Positions 45,601-56,162 of a stretch of 64,000 nt of DNA are shown here, in pieces. The translations under genes were made by a program, and so were the position numbers. Position 1 is the first letter of the stretch, and each line of letters opens with the position of its first letter. Source of the DNA: Dromiciops gliroides. Taxonomy: Eukaryota > Chordata > Mammalia > Microbiotheria > Microbiotheriidae. Location: the NCBI RefSeq assembly GCF_019393635.1, contig NC_057861.1, positions 382,924,315 through 382,988,314 of the forward strand, read 5' to 3'. The notes beneath the pieces were generated by a model. That model ran no database searches. It saw nothing but the letters and a program-made list of their open reading frames with translations, and was not told the DNA's origin.

Positions 45601-46984
45601 CCTATTATTAGAATAATTATACAGATGCATTCAATGAACTGATATTACAAATTTTATTCAGTTACAAAAAGTTTGTGATTGCACCCACCTGAGTGATAGT
45701 CTAGAAAATAAATAAAAGAATAAAAATAAAAGAATTAAAGAATAATAGTAGTATAATAGTGAGTCATCCCCAGACAATTTCTATTGTTAACTCCAAGAGT
45801 TAATAGGAGAATTCTTTTGTTGCTGTTATTGTTGTTGTTGCTGCTGCTGCTACTACTATTAGTAACTGAAGTAGAATGGTAGTGGTGGTTGCGATGGTAA
45901 TACTAATGGGTGGCATTAATACAACACTTTAAGTTTTGCAAAGTCAATAGTCAAAAAACATTACATGCCTGTCATATTCCAGATATTGTACTATTTGTTT
46001 TATATATAGTAAACAAAGTCCCTGTAAAGGATTGGGATTGAGATATAGTGGCTGTACTGGCATTTTTTTTAATGAGAATCTATAAGTGGAAATCTAAAGG
46101 TTTATTGCATTTAAAATGTTCAAAGCTAATAATTTTAAAGAAACAAATAGATAAATTCCAGTAAATATATCTGTAAAACATTATGACTTCATAAAACACA
46201 TTATGAATATTAAATTCCTCATACTTGCAACCACCACTACCCCCTTTTACTGTTCAGGAGAAACACTTCTTAGTCATTCATTTTCCATCATCTTCATTAA
46301 TAATGCTTCCATCACCTTGTGATTTGGATGTGATATTTATGATGGGAGCAATTGATCAAAATTATTATACAGAGAATATATCACTACAATCAATTGTAAG
46401 TACTGAGATCTAAAAGTGTAATTCAAATCTCTTCCAGGTAACCTGTCTCCACAGGCCTGATTCACTAAAGTACAAAAGCTGTTTCTGGCTTCTTAGGATG
46501 GATGTCAGCTGTAGCAGTTGTCTTCACTACAAAGTCTGAACACCAAAGTGCCTGTGATTGTTTGAAATCACTTGAGATTTCCTAGAGCGGTTCCCCAAGG
46601 GGAAAGTGGAAATTGCCAAGATGGCAGCATTCTGAACTGACCCGTGAATCAGCCCAGGAGAATACCTACACAAAAATGAGAGAAAGTTGAGTAATTGTAG
46701 CTTACAGGTTAGCTTAAAAGCTTTTTGTGAATGACAGATTCAGGCTGCTTCCAATTTTTCAGATCTTCAAGAAAGTCTGGCTGTGTTCTGAAAAGTTTCC
46801 CATTAGACTAGTTGTTCTGTGATAACAAAGTTACCACAATATTTTTTACAGTGAAAACTGATATACATAAAACATGACACTGAGATCCAACTGAGCTTTT
46901 TTATTAAAAATTTCAATTAGCTCATACACAGGATGTAGGTTAGATCATGTTACTAATGACATCATTAGTTTATAAAATAGTTTT
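42641..46984. other. Unassigned AT-rich sequence
   Basis: The longest stretch without a recognised gene or clear repeat. Notable items are only simple: A/C-rich tract at 43869-43900, TTG/CTG/CTA trinucleotides at 45829-45858, and AAAAT-type repeats near 45700-45750. GCCAAGATGGCAGCATTCTG at 46616 resembles an L1/HAL1 5' start but has no following element. Confidence 0.4.
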
Positions 46985-47042
46985 TAATTATACATGTATA
47001 CACAGGTATATATATATATGCATATATATATATATATATAAT
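46985..47042. repeat. (TA)n simple repeat
   Basis: TATA/CATA tract. Confidence 0.9.
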
Positions 47043-47460
47043 TGTTCTAAGTACTGAGTGAGATCATGAAGAGATTATAATCTAGTTGGAAGGAGGTGAC
47101 ATGGACATTACAAAGTAGAATAAGAGCATGTATGAGAAAATACAAAGTACTTTGATGAGAACCGAAGGAATTATTTTACTCAATCTCTTCATTTTATTGA
47201 TGAACCAAACAATATTTAATGCAGATAGGTGACTTTACCAAAGCAATACAATCAATAAGTGCCCAGCCAAGCAATCATAGAATCAAAAAAATGTATTAAG
47301 TACTTATTGGGATACAAATGGAAAACACAGAGCAAGCCCTCCCCTCTCCAATAAACAACATTCTATTAGAGAAGTCAAAGTGTACACAAGTAAATTATAT
47401 ATACACTCCTTACAAAATGATAACAAAATGTTTCAGTTGGGGCATTAATAGCTGGGAGGC
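47043..47460 (-). repeat. L2 LINE 3' region, with MIR fragment inside
   Basis: GAGATTATAATCTAGTTGGA (47070s) and TATTAAGTACTTATTGGGAT near 47294 are reversed L2. Between them, ATTGATGAACCAAACAAT and TGACTTTACCAAAGC look like a decayed MIR. Confidence 0.5.
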
Positions 47461-47550
47461 AGGGATAGGTGGAACCAGAAAATAATGGAGCTAGAACTTT
47501 GATTTCTTAGCTTCCAGTTTAATACTTTTTCTACTGAGAGATTGAAAATG
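47461..47550 (-). repeat. MIR-like fragment
   Basis: AATGGAGCTAGAACTTTGAT then CTTTTTCTACTGAG follow reversed MIR end. Confidence 0.45.
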
Positions 47551-47554
47551 AGAC

Positions 47555-47720
47555 AGCATGCTACTATGGAGAGAACACTAGATTTGGAGTCAGGAGAGAT
47601 AGTTTTAAATATTATTTTTATACTGTAAGCTGAATAACAATTGGCAAGTAATTAATCACTCTGAGACTCTGTATGTTCCTCTTTTAAAGAATAATAAAAT
47701 GTACCTGGCAACATTTTTGA
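47555..47720 (+). repeat. MIR-like SINE
   Basis: GCTACTATGGAGAGAACACT, GATTTGGAGTCAGGAGAGAT and TAATCACTCTGAGACTCTG follow MIR plus order. Confidence 0.55.
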
Positions 47721-47774
47721 TTGGCTCATAGAAACCATCCATATACTGTCCACCCTCTCATTTTTTATATGAGG

Positions 47775-48050
47775 TAACTAATAATAATGGTAGTAGCTAA
47801 CATTTATTTGGTGCCTATTCTGTGGATAGTATTGCTGTGTTAAGTACTTTAACAAATATTATCCTCTTGATCTTCACAACCACCCAGAGAGACAAGTGCT
47901 ATTATTATGAGGAAACTTAGACAAATGGAGCATAAGTAACTTGCCTATGGTACACAGTTTATAAATGCTTGAGTAGGATTTCAATTCATGTTTTCCTTAT
48001 TCCAGGCCCAGGGAGCTTTGCACTTTGCAAACTATGTACCACTAACCAAG
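47775..48050 (-). repeat. MIR SINE, nearly complete
   Basis: AATAATGGTAGTAGCTAACA, TTATCCTCTTGATCTTCACA, AGTAACTTGCCTATGGTACA and TTATTCCAGGCCCAGGGAGC give the full reversed MIR order. Confidence 0.78.
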
Positions 48051-48594
48051 CTCAGATACAGCAAGGTGAGGGGTAAAAGATGTGATTGAAACTATGTTCT
48101 CTGATTCCTGATCTATCCTCTTTCCACTACATCACACTGTAGCAAATGAAAAAACATGTAAAATGTACGTAAAAATTTAAAGTACTATATAAATATAATT
48201 TTTTGTTGTTCTTTTTGGATAAGGCATCATTGGCACTTCATAACGGAAACCAATATCAGCTGTATTTCTTTGTTTCATATGGCTAGATTAGCTCTTCTCT
48301 GTACTTTGACTATTAAAATTTTGAGATACATAGTTTCTACGTAATTTAATCATATTATTTTTAAGGCCAGAAGGGTATTAACAAAAGCATAGTCATTTGA
48401 CCATCTCTCTCAGACCAAAGACAATCATGGTGCTGGGGTCTAGAGTTTATATACCCTTGAAGGTGGTCAGTGGGACTAAGAATTCACTCCTGCACAGAGA
48501 GATTATCTTCAGCCTTGGGCTATCAGGTCAATGAATTTCCTCCTCTCCAATGGGGGGACCCAAGTGACCCCTCCCTGTGTTAAGAGTCATTCCT

Positions 48595-48728
48595 ATCTAG
48601 ATCCTAGCTTTTTAAACTGTGGGTGGTGAAACAGAATGTTGGGGTCATAAAAAATTTGGCATGTATCCCATTTCTCTGGGGTATAAGGGATCATGAGTGG
48701 AGAAAGGTTAAGAAGCCCTGATCTAGAA
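48595..48728 (+). mobile_element. Non-autonomous hAT-type miniature DNA element, copy 2
   Basis: Element 48603-48720 with ends CCTAGCTTTTTAAACTGTGG and AAGGTTAAGAAGCCCTG (inverted). Flanks ATCTAGAT (48595-48602) and ATCTAGAA (48721-48728) fit the nTCTAGAn 8-bp TSD typical of hAT elements. Inverse orientation relative to copy 1. Confidence 0.65.
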
Positions 48729-49253
48729 AAACAGATCTGTCTCTACCCAAGCTTGAGTAGAACAGAATGAGGTTGCCTACCCTAGATTCTTTGCGAGTTT
48801 TGGATAGGTTTGATCTGGGTGAAGAGATTAAATGCAATAAAGGAGAAGCTGGACCTCTAAAAGTCAGGGCTTTGGCAGAAGTTGGAAAGCTCTAAATCCC
48901 CCCAAGATATGTTATTAATAATCATTGTTCACAGTACTGTGGATAGAAGACACTTCTACTGGTCAGACATTTTGAAAATCCTTAGCAACAAAACCTTTTA
49001 CTATTCCTTGAAAGTTAGATTAAATGTCATATACTTTTGGAATGGGTCTAGAATCACACTAGAATCATAGAAATTTAGAGTTGAGAAGAAGTCATCTTTG
49101 CCTGATAGAAAAAAGAAATTTTATAATAAAGGAGTACATATGCATGCATGTTTCATAGAAGCAGCCATATTTGGATGATTCTCTCATAACTTTGGAAGAG
49201 TCCATTCTTCACCGTCATCTACATTCCTATCCCTCCCTCTCTCTCTCTCTCTC

Positions 49254-49300
<47 letters not shown>

Positions 49301-49484
49301 TGGATCATATCAAAAGGCATTAATATATAAACAATTAAGCTCTGCAGGGAAGAATTAATATAAATGTGAGTGTTCCAGTGTGATTCATCCTACTACAAGC
49401 CTAACCTGATGTTTTACCTGACAAGTCAGTCAGATGCTCGACTCACTAAAAACAGTGGGACCCAGTGGCTCCAAAGCAACAGCT
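48729..49484. other. Unassigned sequence with (CT)n microsatellite
   Basis: (CT)n with one CACT break at 49235-49299. Remainder unrecognised. Confidence 0.5.
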
Positions 49485-49690
49485 AGGATTAAATTTATAT
49501 AGATCATTTACAAAGCACATTATGTATATTATCTCTTTTGATCCTTACCAAGTGAATGTGTTACTATCATAGCTATTTTACAGATGAGGAATAGAAACTG
49601 AGAGTGTCTTTTCCTTGCCCAGGACCACAGAACTGGTGAAGGTCTGAATGAGATTTGAATTCAAGTATAAGGGGGCAGACTGTCTGCCAA
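49485..49690 (-). repeat. MIR SINE
   Basis: TTATCTCTTTTGATCCTTAC, TTTTACAGATGAGGAATAGA, TTTTCCTTGCCCAGGACCAC and GATTTGAATTCAAGTATA give reversed MIR. Confidence 0.72.
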
Positions 49691-50490
49691 ATGATTTAAT
49701 AAATTGAGGAGCAGATCTGTTCTACTCTAATTTTGCCAATTGTAGGGTAGCATACCCTCAGAGAGAATACTGAGATACCAAGGAAAGAGGGGTTCATTCT
49801 TGGTTATTAATAGGTTTTATTAGGGTTAATTAGGTTAATTGGATTGTTTAAAGGAGTTTACACCCAAAAGGTCATTTGTCCTGGGTGGCAGTGGGACAAA
49901 ATAACATCATGGATCCCCACACTAACACTAGACCAGGTCAGGTATTATATAGAAACAGAAGAAAGAAGGCATAATGTCAGTTTTGTCCCAAGGTCAGGTG
50001 CATAAGTTCCCATGAGATAGCTGAAGCTTCTTTTGTTGTTTGTATTTATCCACAGCAGTTTACATTTTCCATCAAATTCCTAGGCTTTGGCCTACCCCTG
50101 TACAGGAGGTTCTCTTGTCTCCAACTATAGCACTTTTTCTATTACATCGACTTCATCATAAGATTCCAGAATTTAATGTTGATTTGTGAGAGAACAAACT
50201 TGATCTGATCTGACAGGTATATTACCTGCTTTGCCACTTGGTATCCTTTAGCAAACTACTTCTTTATTTGTTCTCTTTGGTTTCCTTCATGATCTGAATT
50301 AATGCTTAATAAACAAAAACACATAAATTAAAAACAATACTCTTCTATAACTAGATTTACTGGATGTTGTGGACCTTCGGAAAATTAAGAATGATTATTT
50401 TCTGGATATACACTTTCTTGATGAGTCAGTAATTTAATGATGTTGACAGGCAAAAAGTACTCTGGTTGTTACTTGTTGTATTCCCTGATG
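49691..50490. other. Unassigned sequence
   Basis: No gene recognised; GTTTTATTAGGGTTAATTAGG with local GGTTAAT repeats near 49811-49845. May be part of an old repeat. Confidence 0.35.
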
Positions 50491-50673
50491 GAAAGGTATA
50501 TATATTTTTTCTTTTTTTTTTTTTTGTGGGGCAATGGGGGTTAAGTGACTTGCCCAGGGTCACACAGCTAGTAAGTGTCAAGTGTCTGAGGCTGGATTTG
50601 AACACAGGTACTCCTGAATCCAGGGCTGGCGCTTTATCCACTGCACCACCTAGCTGCCCCCCGAAAGGTATAT
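50491..50673 (-). mobile_element. tRNA-related SINE with 11-bp TSD
   Basis: SINE 50502-50662: poly(T), GGGTTAAGTGACTTGCCCAG, TTTGAACACAGG, GCACCACCTAGCTGCCCC. Flanking GAAAGGTATAT at 50491-50501 and 50663-50673. Confidence 0.92.
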
Positions 50674-50925
50674 TTCTTAAGTCCTTGATCCATTTATTTA
50701 AATGGCTGCCTAATTCACTATTGCAACTTATGCATTATTCATCGCTCATCTAAAATAGTTTATAGTACTTTATAGGCAACTAGATATAGTAGTTATGGAT
50801 GTTACTTCAGACAAGAAGACCTTGGTTCAAGTCTTTCCTCTTAGATATAATGGCTATGTATCCCTTGGTAAGAAAACTCAATTCTCAGTAAGGTCTCAAG
50901 GAAACTTTTCTAATACGATATTGAG

Positions 50926-51079
50926 GACAGCTAGTGGCGAGTGGATAGAGCACTGGCCCTCCTGGAATCAGGAGGACCTGAGTTAAAATTCGGTTCTCAG
51001 ACACTTAACACTTATCTGACTGTGTGACCCTGGGCAAGTCACTTAACCCCAATTGACTCACCAAAAAAAAAAAAAAAAA
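50926..51079 (+). mobile_element. tRNA-related SINE
   Basis: GGACAGCTAGTGGCGAGTGG head, CAAGTCACTTAACCCCAATT and A17 tail ending at 51079. Confidence 0.9.
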
Positions 51080-51284
51080 GGCTACATTGAAGATAAGGAA
51101 TTGACCAGTATTGATAGAAAAAATTCCTCATGAGAAACTTCTTTACGAATAAAATCAGAGGTCTTATCTCTGACCTATCTCACATTATAAAAAGTAAGTT
51201 TATTTTAATAATTGAGTTGTAAATTCTCTATTTTTAGTCTGTACCCCCAACTCATTAAGAATTTAAGCCATATATAAATGATGT

Positions 51285-54200
51285 GTTATACATGTGGAGT
51301 CATACAAAAATATTTCAATATTATCCATGTTGAAAGGCAAGAAAATGAAAGTGAAAAAATATGCTTCAGTCTGCATATAAAGTTCATCAATTCTCCCTCT
51401 GGGGGAAGATAATTTTTTCTTCATGGGACCTTTGGAATTATTTTGGATTATTGCATTGATTAGAGTATCTAACTCTTACAATCGGATTTTTATAGTACTG
51501 TTGTGACTATATACAATATTCTCTTCATTATGTTCACTTTTCATCAGTTTATATGTCTTCCCAGGTTATTCTGAAGCCATTCCCCTTGTGATTTCTTATA
51601 GTACAAAGGTTTTCTATCACAATCAAATAGCATATCTTCTTCTGTCCTTCTATGGTTGATGGACATCTTCACAATTTCCAAGTCTTTGCCACAGCAAAAA
51701 GAGCTATTATAAATATTATTATAGGAATAAGCACTTTTCCTTTTTCTTTGATCTTTTTAGGATACAGATCTAGTAGTCCTATTGTTGGGTCAAAGCATAT
51801 GTACAAGCTTTATAGCTCTTTGGTTATAGTTCCAAATTATTTACCAGAATGAGTGTGAAAGTTCACAGAACCACTGACAATTCATTAGTGCACCTATGTT
51901 TTCTATATTCCCTTGAGGAAGGATAATTTTCCTTTTCTTTCATTGTAGTCAATATGATAGGTGTGAGGTGGTTTCTCAGAGTTGTTTTAGTTTGCATTCA
52001 TGTGAGTTTTTATTGTTTTGATTTCTTCTTCTGAAACTGGTATCCATTTACATCCTTTGGTCATTTACCAATTGGGGAATGGCTCTCATTGTTATAAATT
52101 TGACTCAATTCTTTATATATTTGAGAAATGAGTCATTTATCTGAGAAATTTTAATTTTCTCCATCTTTCTGTCCTAATTTTAGCTGCATTTTTGTTTGTG
52201 CAAAAATGTTTTAACTTCATGCAATAGAAATTGTTCATTTTATTTCTTGTGCTCGCTATCTCCTATTTAGTTACAAACTCTTTAATTATTCATAGATCTG
52301 ACAGGAAATCTTTTTCCATGCTCTCCTAATTTGCTTATGGTATTACCCTTTATATTTAAATAGTGTATTCATTTTGACTTTATGTTGGTATGTGATATTA
52401 GATTTTGATCTATTCCTAGTTTATGTCTATAAAACTGCTTTCAGGTTTTCCCAGCAATTTCTGTGAAATGGTGAGTTCTTTTCCCCAAAACTTGTATCTT
52501 TATGTTTATCAAACACTGGATTACTCTGGTTATCTATTAGCATGTATTCTGTGCCTAATCTATTCCATCGATCCACCACTCTATTTCTTAGTGAGTATCA
52601 GATTGTTTTGATGATTACAGACCTTGAACATAGTTTGAACTCTGGTACCGCTAGGTTGACTTTCTTTACATTTTATTCGTTGATCCTCCCAATATTCTTC
52701 ATTTGTTCTTGCATATACATTTTATTGTTATGTTTCTAGTTATGTAAGATAACTATGTGGACGTTTGATTGTATGGCCCAGAATAAGTAAATTAACCTAG
52801 GTAGAATGTCATTTTTATTATATTGGATCACCCTACCACTGAGCAATTACTATTTCTCCATTTGTTTAACTCTATATTTGCTTGAAAAGTGTTTTTAATT
52901 TTGTTTACATAATTCTTGTGTTTGTCTTTGCAGGTGGACGTATACGTGTTTAAATAGTGTCTATTTTTAATGGAATTTCTCTGTAAATCCATGCTTTGTT
53001 TTCCTGTTAATATACAGAAATGTTGATAATTATGTGGATTTATTTTACATCCTGCAATTTTACTGAAGTTGTTAATTGCTTCAACTAGATTTTTAGTTGA
53101 TTCTCTAGGGTTCCCTCAACATATCATTGTATCATTTGTGAAGAATGAGAGTTTTGTTTCCTTCTTGCCTATTTTTATTCCTTTAGTTACTGGGAAGTTT
53201 TTTGGTTCATCCTCATTACAGATAATACTTACTTTGGGTTTTAGATAGATACTACTTAAATTAATAAAGGATCTATTTATCCCTATGCTCTCTAGTGTTT
53301 TAATAAGAATTAGTTTTGTATTTAAAAAAAACTTTTTTCTAAATATAAGTGATAATATAATGTTATCTTACTTTTTTATTGATATGGTCAATCATGTTCA
53401 TAATTTTCCTAATATTGAATCAGTCCTGTGTTCCTGTTATAAATACCACTAGTTCATAATGTGTAATCTTTATGACATATTGTTTTAACCTTCTTGCAAA
53501 TATTTTATTAGTAGTAGTATTAGTATTATTGGTGTGGAATTGGGGTTAAGAGATTTGCACAGGGTCACACAACTAGTAAGTGTCAAGTATCTGAGGCTGG
53601 ATTTGAACTCAGGTTCTCCTGAAACCAGGGCTGGTGCTCTAGCTGCCCCTTCCAAATATTATATTTAAATTTTTTGCTTCAATATTCATTATTGAAATAA
53701 TTAAATAGTTTTTTTTTGTCCTCTCTGATTTTGCTCTCCATGGTTTAGGAATCAAAACCATATTTGTGTCAAAAGAGGAATTTGTTAGGACTCTTTATTT
53801 ACATATTTTTTCAATTAATTTATATAGTATTGGAATTAAGCATTCCTTATATGTTTGGTCAGATTTATGAGTAAATCCATCTGATCCTGGGGCTTTTATT
53901 AGGGAGCTCATTTAAGGCCCTCCCCCCCAAGATAGCTTTATTTAAGTATTCTATTTACTCTTCTCTTAATCTGGGAAGGTTATGTTTTTGTAAACAGTCA
54001 GTTTTACTGGTATATAATTGGGCAAAAGTTTGCCAAATAATTGTTTAATTTCATCTTCCTTGGTGATATGTTCACATATCTCATTTTTGATACTGTTAAT
54101 TTGCTTTTCTTTTTTTAAAAAAATCAAATTGACCAATGGTTAAACTGGGAATTCAAATTGCTGCTGGTTTTATTTCCAATATAGAAGATTTTTAGTTTCT

Positions 54201-54600
54201 ACTTTTAAATTCAGGTATTAAAATTTTTTTTATATTTGAACAATATTCCTTTACATTCTGTTCCAGCCTTTTGTGTTATAGTTTACAAAACTACAATTTT
54301 AGCCCATCAGATTTTATGTTGTTGTTGCCTCTTTACAAAATATTTTCCTTACAAATAAATCATATTTCGCTCGATCATTATCCAAGTTCTTTTGAATCCT
54401 TTCAGTATGATTTTGGTACATCCTATGAATCATATTATTTCAAATGAATGTCAATTTTAACATGTGTTTCATTTAAATTTTAATTCTTTGTGCATCTTTC
54501 TTCCTCCAAGAATATTTTACAATATTACTGGTTCTATATATTTCTAAATTACATAAGTTGGAAAGTTTCCACTGAGAGTTTTTATTTGTTCATTATTTTT
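51285..54600 (-). mobile_element. L1 LINE, 5'-truncated and decayed
   Basis: Collinear with the minus-strand L1 at 27562-30037: CCTTTGGAATTATTTTGG near 51429, GACATCTTCACAATTTCC near 51661, CAATTGGGGAATGGCTCTC near 52070, TCTATTCCATCGATCCACCA near 52559, and RT-encoding sequence to about 54110. The catalytic block near 53135-53110 is destroyed (reads F-T-N-D-T, then a stop). More diverged than the 27.5-kb copy, so older. SINE at 53528-53649. Confidence 0.78.
53528..53649 (-). mobile_element. tRNA-related SINE inserted in L1
   Basis: GGGGTTAAGAGATTTGCACA, TTTGAACTCAGG and end GCTCTAGCTGCCCC (head internally deleted). Confidence 0.85.
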
Positions 54601-55234
54601 CCCCATAACGTTCAGCATGTGCTACCTTTCAATGACAAGACCAGACCTATGTAAAATAATGATTCATGTAGTAGTAGTATTATGAATGGGTTGGAAGTAG
54701 GAAAGCCTGATAAGGAACTATCGAAATAGTACAGGATAGTGCTAAAGAGAGACTGTGCAAGGGACATAGTATCAGAATTGCAATGGACTCCTGAGGCAAT
54801 CAAATAAAACACTTTCATTTTTCATATGAGGAGAATGAGGTCCTTTGAGTTTAAGTGAATTGCCCAATATCAGCCTAATAGTAAATGTTATAAGAATGGT
54901 AGAAATAAAAGTAGGGCATACGGGAGTCTATATGAGATATTGAACATATAGAATTGACAGGGCTTGGTAAGTGATTTTCCATAATATATGAAGGAAACTG
55001 AAGAGTAAAACAATAACATTAATATTTTGAAGATGGAATGAATAGGTTAAATGGTGATGACATAACCAAAAATAGTTAAATTGAGTAAAAATGATAGCAA
55101 ACTTAGTTTTAGACATACCACATTTAAGGTGTTAGTGAGATGCCCATAATTTTCAGCAAAGATGTTCTGTAGGTAGTTTGAGATATTTGTCGGGAAATCA
55201 GAAAAAAAAGTCAGGACTTTAGGTATAAATATGG
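54601..55234 (-). repeat. L2 LINE, left part, with MIR fragment
   Basis: AATAGTACAGGATAGTGCTA then MIR-like AGTGAATTGCCCAATATCAG at 54855, then AAACTTAGTTTTAGACATACC and GTAGGTAGTTTGAGATAT, matching reversed L2 ORF2. Continues after the SINE. Confidence 0.55.
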
Positions 55235-55424
55235 AAGTCAGCATTTCATTCTTTAATTTTAATTATCATTATTATTTTTTTTTGCAGGGCAATGAGGGTT
55301 GTGACTTGCCCAGGGTCACACAGCTAGTAATTGTCAATGTCTGAGGCTGGATTTGAACTCAGGTCCTCCTGAATCCAGGTCCATTACTTTATACACTGAG
55401 CCATCTAGCTGCCCACAAGTCAGC
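55235..55424 (-). mobile_element. tRNA-related SINE inserted in L2
   Basis: SINE 55243-55416: T-rich start, GACTTGCCCAGGGTCACACA, TTTGAACTCAGG, GCCATCTAGCTGCCCAC. Short direct repeat AAGTCAGC at 55235-55242 and 55417-55424. Confidence 0.88.
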
Positions 55425-55800
55425 CTTTTAGAGAACAGAACTAAAAGTATGAGAGTAAATGAAAATGTGAAGGTGCAGAGTAGAAGAGAGTTAATGACAC
55501 AAATATTAATGAGTAATCTTTTTGAGATTTGGGAGAAAAAGTAAGGCAGAATTAAAGTGGCCAAACAAAGCTATTAGAGGCAGAGGAAAATATTTAGGAT
55601 GTTATCATGTCTCTGAAGTCAAGAGAGGAGAGCTTGTGTAGGAAGAAAATGACCTCAATAGTGTCAATTGGAATACAAGGCCAATGAGGAGGAAGACTGA
55701 AATAATTTCATGTGATGTAGGAGGTCATTCATGACCTTTGACGAAAGGATTGCAACAAAATTCAGATCATAGAAAACTGATCAAAAGGGGTATTGTAAAT
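55425..55800 (-). repeat. L2 LINE, right part
   Basis: CTGAAGTCAAGAGAGGAGAG, GTAGGAGGTCATTCATGACC and TTTGACGAAAGGATTGCAAC follow reversed L2 ORF2. Confidence 0.55.
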
Positions 55801-55844
55801 TAGGTGATGAAGAATTGGATGCATTGGACATAGACAACATTATT

Positions 55845-55985
55845 TTTATTAATCAATCATCATGCATTTATTAAGCATTCACTATGTGCCAGTAATGAAC
55901 TAGGCATTGGAGGGGTACAAATATAAAGAGAAGAAGAATTCCTTAACCCTTACTCATAGTCAGTCTCTCTCTCTCATTTTCTCTT
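55845..55985 (-). repeat. L2 LINE 3' end, left of an L1 insertion
   Basis: ATGCATTTATTAAGCATTCA, TATGTGCCAGTAATGAACTA and GGGTACAAATATAAAGAG, reversed L2 terminus. Continues at 60468 with CTCTGCCCTCAGGGAATTTA, beyond the L1. Confidence 0.7.
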
Positions 55986-56075
55986 TCACATGTGCACACA
56001 TACAAAAGATGTATACACATATACATACATATAGACACAAACACACCCACACATATATACACACACATATGGTAT
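55986..56075. repeat. (CA/TACA)n simple repeat
   Basis: ACACATAC-type units immediately 5' of the L1. Confidence 0.88.
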
Positions 56076-56162
56076 AAAGACAAATTCATCAAATATAAGT
56101 CTACAAATAGTAGCTAAGTACAAGGTATTTCTTACTCCAAAATATTTCCAATAAACAGACAG

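Noticed and set aside
46607..46700. Start of an L1/HAL1 or retroviral element (GCCAAGATGGCAG)
   Set aside because: No recognisable element sequence follows.
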